DNA of 64,000 bases from Macrolepiota albuminosa (GCA_027475525.1 JAMWFC010000053.1:124001-188000), one strand, 5' to 3'; counted from the first letter of the stretch, positions 42,674-56,335 are shown. Numbers and translations are program-made. Notes: a model not told the origin generated them from the sequence alone.

Positions 42674-45041
42674 ATGAAACCGACTTCTATTCCAAGCAAT
42701 TCGATGGCAGTGTCGTCGTCTCTGAACAGTATTCAAATTAATCCTCGGACTCCTAAAACACCACGCTCCTCGCGCATAGATCTGGATAATGCTGAAGAAG
42801 GAGTTGAACTCAGCTTGTTGAGTGAGGAAGAGAGGGAACAGGCAGCGCGGGATCTAGACGGAGTGGAAGAGGAAGTTAACTCGTACAAGAAACCTATAGG
42901 AGCCAAGGATAAGCGGAATATGGTGTTACTGTGTATATTGTGTGGGTGTCCTTATGATCCGCTCTATTGAGCTTTTGTTGTTGACGGGACGTAAACAGAC
43001 CTCATTCAAGGCGTGCCGGTACGTATTATATATGTTCAAGGTATGTAGATGTCGCGTCTGATTCTTTTCCTAGCTGGGTTTAGCTCTCGGTATGTGGGTT
43101 CGTTCTCGGTGGTTTGCTCTATAATTGTTTCAAAGGTTCCGTGCCGTTCCTTCTGCGTGAACATCTCTCGTATTCCCAACTAGCGACGTTCTCTCTTGCA
43201 AGTTACCCTTACTCCCTGAAACTTTTGTGGTCACCAATAATCGACTCCGTATATTACACATCCATTGGACGCCGGAAATCATGGATTTTACCTATGCAAT
43301 TCATCGTTGGAAGCCTTATGCTATATATTTCCCTGAATGTTCAGAAGTTACTCGACGAAGTGACTCGAGAGTTTCTCGTTTTTGTGACAGTACTGACGAA
43401 TATTTAGCCGGCCGACAATATCGTTGAGTTATCAGTAGTCTTTACTGCACTCGTGTTTTTCTCTGCAACACAAGGTGCCTCAGCATATCACATCTATTTC
43501 CCCACTTTACTCATTACATTGATAAGATATCGCTGTCGATGGTCAGTTTTAGTACTCGGATTCAGTGTGCAAAATCTATGACTTAAGGTGGTCGTGTGTG
43601 CAGGATGGGCGCTCACTCTCCTTTCTCAAGACTGTTTATCCTACGCGTCGACATGCCAAACCATAGGGCTCAACACAGGATTTTTCGCTTCTTTCACAGT
43701 TTTCCTTGCTTTCAACAGCGAGACTTTTACGTAAGTTACAACAAGCCCATTTTACTCATGCTCACCATAATCAGTGCAAGTTGGGGGTTTCCGCATCTGA
43801 CCCTGTCGGCCTACCTGAAGTTTTGGAGCATCATATGTTACGCTGTCACATTATGGCTCCTGTTCTTCAAGCAAGAGGCAAGGAAACTTCAATATGAATG
43901 CAGGGTATTAAACCTTTCTCCTAGGATAAAGAATCCCCCAACGAAGCAGATATGAGCATCAAGGCAGTCTACAAAACCATTTGGACAATCTGTAGCCTTC
44001 GACGTATTGTATCGGTCTACTATTCAGGCAGCATTGGAAATAATTGTTTTTCAGATGTGCAGGTCCTTGTCGGAATACACCTTGTAGCAAAAATCGGCTT
44101 TGCTGTTAATGAAGCGGTGACTTCGTTAAAGCTGGTTGAGAAGGGATTCAAACGAGAAGACCTGGCGCTCGTTGTTCTCATCGATTTTCCGTTCCAAATC
44201 ATGGGTGGTTGGCTCGCAGCAAAATGGTCTAGAGGGGATAAACCACTTCGACCATGGCTTGTCGCATTTATACCCCGTCTTCTTTTGGCTCTTATTGCTA
44301 CGTTAACTGTCCTCTGGTTCCCAACTCCCCCTATTTCTACTGGGTTTTTCTTGTTTTTGATAGTCCACACGGTAGTTTCGTCTTTCGCATCGTAAGTGTG
44401 TCTGCTTCTATTTTTACAACAACCAATCGCTTTTTCAGCACCGTTCAATTTGTTGGAATCTCCGCGTTTCACACGCGGGTCTCAGACCCGCTGATAGGAG
44501 GAACGTATATGACTGTGAGTATGATATCTACCCAAAGGGTCGCATAAACTTGAATTGTTTACAGCTTTTAAATACTTTCACTAACATGGGTGGTACCTGG
44601 CCGAAGTGGTTTGTACTTAAAGGTGCAACGCTTTCCCTTTTTCAAAGAACTGTTCATGCTGACTTGATAAACAAGGCGTTGACTTTTTAAGTGACGCAAC
44701 ATGCAAAGTTGCTGAGGGCATTGACGTTAAAAGTAGGTTGAGTACTTTCATATCCTCTTGGCGTTTGTTTACATATATTTTCAGCGACCGAATGTGTCTC
44801 CGACCACGGAAAGGCGATGTGTAAAGATATAAATGGAGTATGCATCACTCATCGAGATGGCTACTACGCGATGTCCGCACTTTGTATGATTCTTGGAGTG
44901 ATTTTATTGGTTGGGTTCATCATTCCTAAAGCGCTTAAACTACAAGGTAAGTCCCATCAGCAGTATTTCCAGTGCACTGGAGCTGATGGCCCCTGTAGCT
45001 CTCCCTATATCAGTATGGCGAGCGAAGATGGATTAATATAA
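42674..45041 (+). CDS. Acetyl-CoA transporter, Acatn/SLC33A1 family
   Basis: Major-facilitator-like carrier that moves cytosolic acetyl-CoA into the ER/Golgi lumen for acetylation. Exons inferred: 42674-42941, 42999-43018, 43074-43089, 43136-43359, 43408-43474, 43527-43541, 43604-43730, 43781-43877, 43925-44003, 44055-44391, 44439-44514, 44565-44622, 44676-44732, 44785-45041. They total 1698 nt, a clean 565 codons plus stop, close to the human protein (about 549 aa). Family motifs: LIQGVPLGLALGSVPFLL, SLASYPYSLKLLWSPIIDS, ATQDIAVDGWALTLLSQD, LALVVLIDFPFQI and NMGGTWPKW. About 80 N-terminal residues are acidic and soluble; the rest is hydrophobic. Exons of 15, 16 and 20 nt occur, and intron 43878-43924 is GC-AG. 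Single-copy host gene. Confidence 0.93.
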
Positions 45042-45224
45042 AGTATATATAGTAGCCAAGTATAATGACGATGGAATACCACCGGGCCTGCCCTAAATAA
45101 CGACAGTGAGGCCGTGCCAAATATTTTCCACGTGTGAACTGAGCTCTTCAGTGGAGAATTCTGAAAAAAGGATTAAGGTCTTACTCTGCATCATCTTTGT
45201 GGACTTCACGCAGCAAATAACACA

Positions 45225-48200
45225 ATGACTTCTACTACAATGCACTTTGGTCCCGAATGGATGCGTACCAAGCATCAGACACCAACGCGTACCCAACCAC
45301 CTCCGTCCCCTCCACCAGGCCCAACGTCTGGCCCGTCGACTTATTCTGCTCTCGTCTCTCCCGCCTCATCTCAACCGACTGATAAGCGCGACGAAGCTCA
45401 TCCTTTCCGATATTCGAAGGAGGAATTATTGAGGATTTACAAAGAAGGTGGGAAGGGTGGCCTCGGACTTGAAGTTGAGAGATGGGAAGGCGTGGTTCGT
45501 GAGGTTGGGACCGACCCCGTCGGATTGCGCGAGATGGGAGACGCTGAAAAGAAGGTGATTCGTACTCTTGACCTTGTTGTGTTGTGACTGACCTCGACTT
45601 AATTATTGTAGCTTTTTCAAGGGCCTCTTAACTCAGATCTTCGCCGCCGTACTGATTTACTTTCTCCACTGTCTACGCAGGCTTTGGGGAATGATAGGTC
45701 ACGTCACACCCTCAATGGCTCCTCCTCCGTGACAAATAGTCCTTTGGGTCATCGATTCGGTGCTTTAAGACGAGGTGGGTGTTTTGTACCCCCCCTGATT
45801 TCTAATCCTAATCCTAAGTCAAGAACAACCTTCTCTTACAATACCGCGAAAACAATCCTTGTCGGCCTTACAACCTGCTTCACCCCGCGACGCCGCTCCG
45901 TCGCCTCGACGTGGTCCTGGTTACTCTCCTGGTTTTGATGGTGTTTTGGGCGGGAATGATGCTTGGGTGGCTCGACGCCGATCAGAGGTATCTCCGAAAA
46001 CTAGTTCTAGTATATCCCGAGAGGGTGGAGGAGACCAACCTGAAAGTAGACCATCTGATATTCGAGAGAATCTAGAGCCAAACGAAAATGAACGTCCTGG
46101 AGGAGATTCTCATGACCTAGACCATACAACAGCTTCCAAAGGTGCCAGTCACGATCCTCCGCCAGTAGATGGGCAGAACTCCCCTGTTGAGATCGCCCAT
46201 TTGTCGTTGAATGTGAATGGTGCGAGCAATCCAGGTCCCTTGAATGAATTTGTGAGTGCTAGCCCCGCAACAACTGTGGATCTTGCCGCTGTTGAGTGGT
46301 CTTATAAAGACCCTTCTGGCCAAATTCAAGGTATCCCTGTTACGTTGCTAATTCATGTGCAAGTTTTACAAATTGCTTTCTATAGGACCTTTCAATGCTG
46401 AACTGATGCAGAAGTGGTTTGACGACGGGTATTTTACTGGTGACCTTCCTATGAAACGCACATATCTTGACACACAATGGTTCACTGTCGACGAGCTAGT
46501 CAAACAACATGGCGGGAGTAAAATCTTCGTAACACCTCCTGTTCCTGTCGTTCCTCCCGGATTACCTGTGCATCGTGATATTCAAAACATTGGACAGGAC
46601 CCACTTCCGTTCAATGGACCGTACCAACCAGCTCCCATTCGAAACCTTCGTAGCACAACTCTGGACAGTTGTTTTGGCTCCAATGCATCAGATTCTCCGT
46701 CATCATCGTTTGGAGGTGGCCGTTTTGGGAATGGATCCCCAGACCCCAACGCATTTGGAGGCAGAGGTTTTTTCAGCGACAATGCCCTCAATCCACGTAC
46801 TCAGGCCTTCGGTGCGATGCCTGATCCTTCGAATGTGTTCAATCGCAGGAATTTTAATGGTCCTCCTCTTGATCCATCTTCCGCGAGAAATCCTGCTTTC
46901 GGCAATGTGGCCCCAAATAGGGGAGCCGTTACCGATGGTTTTGGCTACAATCGAACATATAGTCCAAGTCATGGGTGGAATACTGACCCTTTCGATCCAA
47001 ATCGTACCTCAGTCGACTCATTTTCTTCGCCTTTCGGACTTGCACCCACCAACACATTTGGGACTCCTCAAGATGTATATGCTGAGGGATCGTCATTCCC
47101 TAACGGAAACTATAATCCCCACGTTAATGGTCTCCCCCAATCTCAGTATGCACCTTCCCCCGTAAACCAAATCCAACAAACTTCCTCCACTTCATTTGTA
47201 ACCACCCCCCAAACGGTCTCGTCAGATTTTGATTCAAGTCCTGTTCCACCACAATCGCCTTGGAATCACGAAGCACCTGTGGCAAGACGGCCCGGGCCTT
47301 TCGATTCAGCTCATCCTACTTCAGTAAACACCGTTGTTCTTCCATCTGCTACAGGTACCTCTCCCTGGGGCCAAGCTAGTAGCGGCCAACCTTCTAGGCC
47401 AAGCTCGCAAGTTAACGAATCTTCGCCTTGGCAACCTCCATCCGATGAAGGTGATGATTGGAAGACTCCCATTGCTCCCGATAGCCTCACGTTCAGTAAC
47501 ATAGTACAACATAACCAGCAGCAGCAGCTTGCAAGTACAACGGAGAGTAATGTTCTCAAACCGGAAATTCCCGAAGAAGTGCCAACTAATCCAATAGCCA
47601 ACGCCGAGCAGGTCTCAGAGCCAAAGACTGTCGCTTCCACAAAAACGAAAACAAGAGTGCCGAGCGTTCAGTTAACTCCTGCGAAATCCATCCCCCAGAT
47701 CGCTCAGGAACCTAACACTCTCTCGTCTAAGGCCCCATGGTCCAAAGAAGATGAGGGCAAATCAAAACCTTCGGGAGTCTCTGTTAGTTTGAGGGACATA
47801 CAGGAAGCGGAAGCCAAAAAGACGGAAGCCAAAAAGGCGGCAGAAAGGGAGAAGGAGCGGACTGCTCGTGCTGTACAGCTTGTTACTGGCAGCAAAGATG
47901 CCGCTCAACCTTTTACTGCCTCATGGGGTCTTCCAACTTCGCAGGTAGGTTCGCGTGCTATCGCAGTACCAGTGAAGGAGACAAACACAACTGTCTCCAC
48001 CACTGTCAATCCTCCCGTGTGGACAAATACTTCTAATGTACTTACGGCCAAGAAGACCATGAAGGAGATTCAAGAAGAGGAAGAACGACGAAAGAAGAAC
48101 GCTATTAAAGACACGATATCGTCGGCAGTCAAAAGAGCTTATGCTGACACCACACAAAAGGTCACATCATGTTTTCTTCCGTTTTTGAGCCTTGGTCTCA

Positions 48201-48873
48201 TTCCATAGTAGGTCATACTTCAGGCGCCCCCGGGCGGCGGCGCATGGACGACAGTCGGGGCCGGTGGGAAACCCACCACAACACCTGCTCCAGCCCGCCT
48301 ACATACTGCACAACCTTCACCAGCTTTAAGCGTGCCTAGCACTTCAGCCAGACCTAATGGCAATGCCGCCATTCTTCGACCAATATCCGTTTCCCCTGTC
48401 GTCAAAACTGCGATACCTACTCCGAAGGGGGATGAACTTCCCATACCGCCTTCCTCAGAATTTATGAAGTGGCTCAGTAGCACCCTGAAGGGTCTGAACA
48501 GTTCTGTCAATGGTATGGCCCCCAATGAAACCCCGACATGTCCGTCCTTGTTTACGACATACTTTTTTACACAGTGGAAGAGATAATGGAAATGCTGATA
48601 TCTTTCCCTATCGAACCCGATCAGGCTACCATCGATACTGTTGCTGACGCTATCTATATCAACAGTACAACCCTAGATGGCCGACGATTTGCCGCAGAAT
48701 TCTTTGGTAAACGTAAAGCAGATGCCGCGGCTAGAAAAGGCGCTTCGACTGGGGGTAAATCACCTGTAAAGCCAGTTTCCATCGCGGATGTGGTGAAAGC
48801 AGCACCGAAGCCCACCCAACCTGAATGGGGGTTCAAAGTCGTGAACAAGAAGAAGAAGGGTGGAAGATCATAA
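45225..48873 (+). CDS. GYF-domain protein (Smy2/GIGYF-like)
   Basis: Exons inferred: 45225-45554, 45612-45774, 45824-46330, 46386-48160, 48212-48512, 48575-48873. They total 3375 nt, 1124 codons plus stop, all phases consistent. The GYF domain (about residues 320-380) is split by an intron: VEWSYKDPSGQIQ/GPFNAELMQKWFDDGYF, with the W-x-Y, GPF and W-x3-GYF signature that binds Pro-rich ligands such as PPG-phi. The N-terminus is Pro/Arg-rich (YSKEELLRIYK). After the domain is a long disordered Asn/Pro/Phe-rich part, a Lys/Glu-rich coiled segment (IQEAEAKKTEAKKAAEREKE) and a C-terminal helical module (SSEFMKWLSSTLKGLNSSVN...EEIMEMLISFP) ending in a basic VVNKKKKGGRS. Such proteins act in translational repression, mRNA decay and ER-Golgi traffic. 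It is downstream of and co-oriented with the transporter, 183 bp apart. Confidence 0.92.
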
Positions 48874-49090
48874 AGTGAACAAGGGCGCTCAGCGATCCTA
48901 ACAATCGTATCGTATACTTACTAATGTTAAAATTTGATGTATCAAGCACAGAAGAGTCAATTTGGGGTACAGCCTCGCGCTTTAGAATCTATCTTTATAG
49001 AATGGCACAACGTGTGTGAGAGCTTGAAAACCTCATCAATACTTAATGAATGCCTGAGAAACCTGCTACTTTAGTAGTGGGTCTTGGGTT

Positions 49091-49454
49091 AGTGTGTACC
49101 CATCCAGGTATTATGCCATGTTCTGGGTGTGGTCATTCAGAGTATCATAGAACCTTGTACACCCAGCTTCTCAGTGTATCTGGCAGACTGGAAGTCCCAC
49201 TGTGCATCTTGCAATGAAGAGAGGTGTACAAAGCAATCATATAGTCCAATAAAGACTCCCTTGAATGTCCAGTTGTACTGGACTTGATTGAAATGCAATA
49301 CTGCTTGTTGGAACCAGCTCATGGCCTTTCTGGTCAAGAACTCTGGCAGAACAAAAATTTATTCTCTTTCTATACAGTTTCTGCTGTATAGACATATGAT
49401 GAGATGGGTACATATGTTCATTGCCCAGTCCTTCAGGTCACTAAACTTGGATGC
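49091..49454 (-). pseudogene. Ty3/gypsy gag fragment
   Basis: The minus strand (49137-49337) encodes AMSWFQQAVLHFNQVQYNWTF... with GLYDCFVHLSSLQDA and ARYTEKLGVQG, which fits the capsid region of basidiomycete Ty3/gypsy gag. Short, CpG-poor and bounded by a C-family LTR at 49455. It belongs to none of the A or B gags seen here; it could derive from element D's family. The 217 bp before it (48874-49090) is host 3' flank with nothing recognisable. Confidence 0.6.
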
Positions 49455-49932
49455 TGATAAGCTTCTGCTTAGACTGAGTGCATCAAGGGACATTACAGGC
49501 CTATCAACACTTGTCAGTCTAGAGACTCAAGCAACCTTCTTGGACTCAGGACCTTTCTAGCTATTGCTTTTTAATGCAGGCTTCACTTAGCAGTCTCAAC
49601 TATCATCCACCATTCATTGACTTCAAGGACTCAGGACTCATGAAGAGATAATACTAGCACAACTACAGGGAAGTATCTTTGACCAAACCCTGATCAGTGC
49701 CAGAAAGGAAATAGCATTAGGCACTGCTATCTGTTGAGGCACTGCTATCAGAAGTATAAGAATTAACATCAACAGGACAGGATACAGTAAAGCCCAAAAC
49801 TCTGGCCTATTGAGAAAAGAAATAATGTTTAGCATCAGAGTTAGCACTTCTGGATTACAGTGTCTGTTGAGGTTTTTTTGACCATATACTGGAATATCCT
49901 GGCCAATTGAACTTATATTAAAAAGTGAGCAG
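49455..49932 (+). mobile_element. C-family LTR, 5' part, cut by A5
   Basis: Begins TGATAAGCTTCTGC and aligns with the first about 480 bp of the C LTR at 55281. It ends at ...AAAAGTGAGCAG, where the A5 LTR starts. The rest of this C copy is not seen beyond A5, which is truncated. Confidence 0.7.
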
Positions 49933-50842
49933 TGATAGGACCCCATACAGGATCAGCGCATCAATGGCAGGCCATAGCAGCATGGCACCAGCTTGGGATA
50001 CCTTAGTGCATGCAATCTGACCAATTTTAGCGATATTTGATAGCTGCACACAGCAAGAAGCAGATCCGATCAATGATAGCACCAATGGCAGACAGAATGA
50101 CAACTGACAGATGGCATCAATCATTGACAACAGTACTTAGCAACAGAACTGATGATCTATCAAGAATAATGGACAGCTTAGTGTTTGACCTTGGCATCTG
50201 ACAGCATTTAGCACCTCAATTTAGTGTCTGACATTGCTTAGCAATCTGGGCAGACAGCAGGGTTGATGAACTAATAGTTTAGTGTTGTGATCTGCTGCCT
50301 GGCATCACTTAGCACATTGAATGAATGGTAGGAATCTGAAACCATTGGAGCTATCCTATAAAATTTTCCAGTTCACTGCACTTTGGTGTTATTAGTTACT
50401 TAGCAACAGTGAACTCTATATAATATAAAAAGTACTTACCAACTTGTGCATGACAGCAGAACAGAGTTTCTTGCTCCCACTCACTTCAGTCTACCCTACA
50501 GTTCAGATCTCATTTGCAGTTAGCAGTTGTTGACTATTGCTATTAAATGGAATCTTTGCACCTTGCATTTATGGCAGGCACTAATGTTACTTAGAAGTCA
50601 CTAAGCTTATTGTGTTCTTGCCACTTGTCTTGCTGCACTCAACTTACCACTTGTTCTACAGGTGCCTTTATCCTTAGCGCTTTACCCTTGCCGACCCCCT
50701 TCCCATCTTTTTACCACTTAATTGATGTGATCTCTAGAACCTGCCCAGGACTCCCTCAATACATTTAGTGTGCCCGACACAGACTTTTGGGATTGGTAAC
50801 AGTATTTTACATTTGTTACTGACCAAACTTTGGGCATCATTA
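49933..50842 (+). repeat. A5 5' LTR
   Basis: TGATAGGACCCCATACAGG...GGGCATCATTA, 910 bp. Sequence follows the outer A3 LTR subfamily with heavy CpG decay; the primer site AAATTGGAGCC follows. Confidence 0.85.
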
Positions 50843-53647
50843 AATTGGAGCCTACTGCAAGAGAACTTTAGAGCAGAATTCTGTCAGAAACTCATCTCCA
50901 GCATAAGGACCATCTGCTAGAGCAGTCAGCAGAAGGCATACTTTCTTTCTGCCTGTCTCCATCTACTCCTCAACTTCCAGGTGCCTTATCACACCACACT
51001 TTAGAACAGGAACTACAGAATGCCAAGGATGAGCTTACTGTAGACGACATTCCTGATATCTTCCCATGTTCTCTGGAATACAACTTTAGCACTGATGACC
51101 CTTTAGCATCTCTGCTTGCCACTGTATAATCATTTACTCCATCCATGCTATTGACTCCTCTCTCTCAACTGTTTATTTCCCACAATCTATTGCCAAGACT
51201 TAGAACCCCTTTCCCACCTCCACTAACCGAGCTCAGTATTACAGTCACTATAGAACAACCTGTTCAGCACATGCTGCCATGCAATCACTTTTTGGCACCT
51301 AAATGGAATGAATCCAAGCCATGGGAACTCTCCCAGTGTTTTAAAGAATTAGAGTATTTGTTCAGAGATTGTGGAGTTACTGACCATATGCAAATGAAGG
51401 AATACATGGCACAATACTTATGACAGAGCAGAAACATGGACAGGTCTTCCCAAGTTTGCTGCTCTCATTTTCAATGCACAACTGGCTCAAGGTGCTTTGT
51501 ATGAGGGCTGGAAAACAGCTGTTATACAGTTGTACCTTGGCACTAAAGAGGCTATCTGATACACAGTAAACAAGTTACAGAAACTGGTTCAGGAATCATT
51601 TGACAATGGCACATACTCTCTTAGCACATTTTCCATATATTATCAAGAATTTCAAAAAATTGCTATGTGGCTCTTGCAAAAGAGCAAGCTATACATTAAC
51701 AAGGAACATTGCCTATTCCAACAAGGCATTCCAACTTCACTTTGGACTCATATAGCTCATCACTTAGAGATTGTTAAACTAACACACCACCCAGAGGAAC
51801 TTTATAACATTGCCAACATCTTCAAAGCAGGTAAATGGATTTTCAAGGGTATGGACACTGGCATGGATATGCAATGTGCTAGAGCAAGCCCACCTCCAGA
51901 ATGAACCAATGGTATTATTTCTGTCCTGCCACCTGTTGTCAACTTTGTGAAGAAGGAAGATCTAAATACTGCCATTACTACAGCCATTGCTTCTGCTATG
52001 ACAGAATTGAAACTATGATCACCACTAATCTTGCCACTAACTAACCTGCTAATGTACTTGCACCTGGCCCTTGCCACTTTTGTGGGGAAATTGGCCATAT
52101 GATGACTAGAGGGTGCTGTACCACTTTAAAAAATTATATCTGGCAAGGAAGAATCTGAAGGGCTATTGACAGCAAGATAGTTCTAATCACTGGTGCCACT
52201 ATTTCTAACTATCCAGACAAAAAGTCTTTTCAGGAACAGGTTGATGAATGGCATAGGTGCAATCCAGGGCAAATAGTCACAGACACACTTTCCAGCAATG
52301 CTAATTCAGACTCAGAACAAGTGACTCAACAGCAAATGATTCACCAAGTCCTGCACTTTGACAGTGTTGGCAACTGCCCCAGCTTTTTATGGGAAGAGCA
52401 TATTACTAAGCTAGAGAAGGAGTTGAACTTATTTAAGAATCAGGTTTTTTATGGGGTTGAAGTTAAGCAGCCTAAACAGCCTTTCAAAGGATATAAGCTA
52501 ATGCCTTCTGCTAGCAACTTGCCAACTTCCACTCCTGCCATGTTTTCAGCCCCAACCTCAGAACCTTTCTTGTCTTCTGCTGCTTCCAAAGCACCCTTGC
52601 TACTCCTCCATTTCTATGCCAGGATTTCTGGCTGATATCACACACCTACACAATGAAATTTTGCTGCTTCCAAGGAACATCCTAAAGGAAGTTACCAATC
52701 CACTGCACCAATTTTTGACATAGAAAAATCTAATCAAGTCTTCAGCCATATCATGAAAACAGCAGTCATTTTATCAGTAGAGGAACTTTGTAGTATTGCC
52801 CCTGGTGTTTGAAACCAGGTCAAAACAGCAGTCACTCTCCAGTGACCCTTGGCAACAGCTGTTGCTGAGGTCAACAAACTCGATGACATGCTTCCTGATT
52901 TTTCCATTACCGTTGATTCTTCCTGCACTAACAAACCCTTTGCCAATGCTATCACTAATGCCACCTCTGTAGACTCAGTAGAGACTTATCTTAGGTTGGT
53001 GGAACATAGAGAAGATCTGGCAATCCTTACCATTGCCTAAAAATTACATGCTATTTGATCAGTTGTGCTAATAGTTGACGACAAGAATAAAGTAGAGGCA
53101 ATTGTAGACAATGGTTCTCAAATCATTTTTATGGCAGCTGAAGTTGCTAACAACCTTGGTCTTATTTACAATCCTACAGTCATACTAAATATGCAAAGCA
53201 CTAATAGCATAGTAGACAGATCCTTGGGCCTTGCCAAGAATGTTCCTTGTATGATTGGTGACATCACTTTTTACCTTCAGATTTATATTTCATGTTCTCT
53301 AACATATAACTTACTTCTTGACAGACCCTTTGACATTTTGACATGCTCGATTGTTAAAACTATTACTGACAATGAAACAACCCTTACAATTAGTGATCCA
53401 AATTCTAGAATCCAATAAATGGTGCCACATTCTCTAGAGGACAACAAAAAGGCATCTGCACTAAGCCACCAGAGTTTATCAACCAACATACCAACAAGTG
53501 ACCTCACAGGTGTTTTCACAGACCATCAAGAAGGTAATTGGCAATGATCATGGAGATGTGGCACTAACACTTGAATACAACTACCAAACTGGTCTTGTAA
53601 ATATTTTGTCTACTGCTTTTTTTGATAATGAAATTTTATCTACTGTC

Positions 53648-53848
53648 ACTACTGAGGCCAGAATCTGTTTCTGATGAAAAAAGAGTCAAAGAAACCTGTT
53701 GCCTGTTTCATAGCTAGGTTTTTACAATAGAAAAAGGCAAATTTCCTTTGTCTAAAGACTTTTTCCATCAGAAATTGATACATTGGAAATGGCATAACAG
53801 GTTTCCTTTTCACTTTTTTCCAAGGAAACATAATTGGGTGCCAGTAGT
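53648..53848. mobile_element. MITE-like hairpin insertion in A5 pol
   Basis: 201 bp absent from the A1 and A2 counterparts. Ends are ACTACTG...CAGTAGT, and inward arms continue as an imperfect inverted repeat (GAAAAAAGAGTCAAAGAAAC against GGAAAAAAGTGAAAAGGAAA, with AACAGGTTTCC as the return arm). No coding capacity. The target duplication is unclear because the site is eroded, so the superfamily is not assigned. Confidence 0.55.
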
Positions 53849-55280
53849 GTGTACTCGCTACCAATACTGAACATTCTTAAAAAAATCAAAATCTTACTAA
53901 CTCCTCTCTTGCATATTTGTACCTTACTGCTTGCAAATCTTTCCAAAATATTGCATCAACTAACACTTATCTAACTATCCTTCCTAGAGCATTGTTCTCT
54001 GTTGTTCTTGGGCTTGCTGCTCCTCAGGCTACTTTCCCCCTTTCCACCTTTGTCTATAACCAAGCTAACACTTCCAAAAGGAAAGGGGTTGAAGTCAAAA
54101 AGAAATATAAACCAGTTGCCCTTAAAACCAAATTTGTTGCCATGCACTCTTCTGAAACCTTTAGAATGAAGTGCCAAATCATTGGTGACTCACTTGCCAA
54201 CATGCCAATCTTATCACCAAATCTGCCACCTTTTCAGCTTACAGGATATTTTACTACTGAGCACCAACAGCAGTTTGTCAAAAAGCATGATACAGAGTTC
54301 TTTACTAAAGATGAGTTTGATATTTTACCAATCTTGTTGCTAAGCAAAACAAAGCCTTTGCTTGGGAGGACTCAGAATGTGGCAGCCTCTATATGGATTT
54401 CTTTCTGCCCATTGTAACCTCAATCATTCTCCATGTGCTGTGGACTGAGCACAATAAACCATTGCCACCTAGGATTAAAGCTGAAGTTTGCCAAATTATT
54501 AGGATTAAAATCCAGGCTGGTGTATATGAACACTCTAACAGCTCTTACTGTTCCTGGTGGTTTTCTGTTCTCAAGAAGAATAGCAACTTGCACATAGTTC
54601 ACAGTCTTGAGCTGTTAAACAAGGTTACCATATGACACTCTGGTGTACCCTCTTTTCCCAATTACATTGCCAAGTTTTTTGCTGGGTGTATTTATAGTGC
54701 CACCTTGGACCTCTATGTTGGCTATGATGAGTACCTGATACATTTTTCTTCCTGAGATCTTATCACTTTTCAAACTCTGTTTGATGCTTTGTGCCTAGTC
54801 ACTCTTCCTATGAGCTGGACAAACTTGGTTCTTATATATTACAATGACACTATCTTTATTATCTAACCTAAAATACTGCATAATGTCCTTAGTTTCATTG
54901 ATGACGTTGGTGTCAAAGACTCCAAAGACTGGCAACTTATAGATGGCTTGCTGGCAAAACATCCTAATAACCCCAACATTCACTTAGCACTCTGGAAATT
55001 CTTTCAGCTACTTAATCAAGTCCTTCAACATATGAAGTATAGCAGTGGAATCTTTAGTGGCCATAAGCTCCTGCTCTGCATGCCAAGGTTCAAAATACTT
55101 GGTCACATCTGCACTCCTGCTAGATGTATTTTTGACAAGTATTGCTTAGTACTTTTGAAACAATAGGGTCTTTGCCATGATCTTTTTGAAATACGTGCAT
55201 TTTTTGGCACTGTTGGCATGCTCCAAATATTTGTCAAAAATTTTGCTCATTGTGCATATGCACTTAACCAACTCACCTGC

Positions 55281-56335
55281 TGATAGGCTTCTACTTGGGC
55301 TGAGCACATCAAGAAACACTATAGGCCTACTGATACTTGACATACTGGAGACTTTAGCAATCTTCTTGGACTCAGAACATCTCTGGCTTTGGCACTCTAT
55401 TACAGGCTTTTACTTATTAGTCTCATCCATCATTTATCAGTCCATCAGCACATACTACTCAGTCACAAGGATTTAGGAGGCTCAGAACTCATAGTGCTAG
55501 CGCAATGGCAGAAAGGTGACTCTGACCAAACCCTGATCAATTCTGAAAGGAGTTAGCATTAGGCACTGCAATTTGATGAGGCACCTCAATCAGAAGTCTA
55601 AAGAATCAATAATGACAGCATAGGATATACTCAAACCCGATGTTTTAACTTATCAGAAATTAATACAATGTTTAGCGCCAACATTAGTGCTTATGGTGTT
55701 TGTCAAGAATTTTCTGACCATACTTCAGAGTGGTCTGGCCAATCAGAAGTACTTTGAAAAGTGAGCAGACTCATATAATTCTAAGTAGTTTTAGAGTTAC
55801 CATGGTCAATAAGCTGTAACACTATTGGTCGCTATTACCAATATATGACTAGTTGCCATTGACAGGTTACCATTAGTTGGGACCATGAGGAGAGGTGCTA
55901 ATTCATAGCACCATAGATGAACTTATCTTGAAAATACAATAGTGCAAAAGATAGCTACTTTACATATATATAATAATAAATCATAATCTTTTGAGCATCC
56001 AGTTACACTTAGCATTCAAATTATGCTAGCTTGACCTGACTTTGTCACTAAGTTTGGCACTAGTCTTATTTTTATCATCTTCATCATCTATAGTGCCATC
56101 TATGGGCACATTGCATTGCACCATTTTTTCTCTTTCTAATATTTTTGCCTAAACTAAGGTGCTTACAGTTTGCTAGATAGCATCCAAGATGCTAACATCT
56201 AGTGCATCATCTTATTATATTTGCTTGAGCACATCAGGATTCTGTCAGGACTCCTCACCACTACGTATGCCAGGCACTGAAGATGGCATTGTACTGCATA
56301 ATGTCCAGTGCATTCAACTATGGTAGGTGTCATCA
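55281..56335 (+). mobile_element. C-family solo LTR in A5
   Basis: TGATAGGCTTCTACTTGGG...GGTGTCATCA, 1055 bp. Flanks are CTGC (55277-55280) and CCAC (56336-56339). The uninterrupted A2 sequence is CCGC, so both flanks are explained by one CpG transition each on opposite strands. It is the reverse-orientation counterpart of 925-1944. Confidence 0.85.

Noticed and set aside
44952..44977. Extra intron near the end of the transporter gene (gtaagt...ccag)
   Set aside because: Only 26 nt; below plausible intron size. Read-through gives a short polar tail to 45041.
47944..47972. Extra intron in the GYF gene (gtaggt...ccag)
   Set aside because: Only about 29 nt and the frame is open through it; reading through keeps the total divisible by 3.
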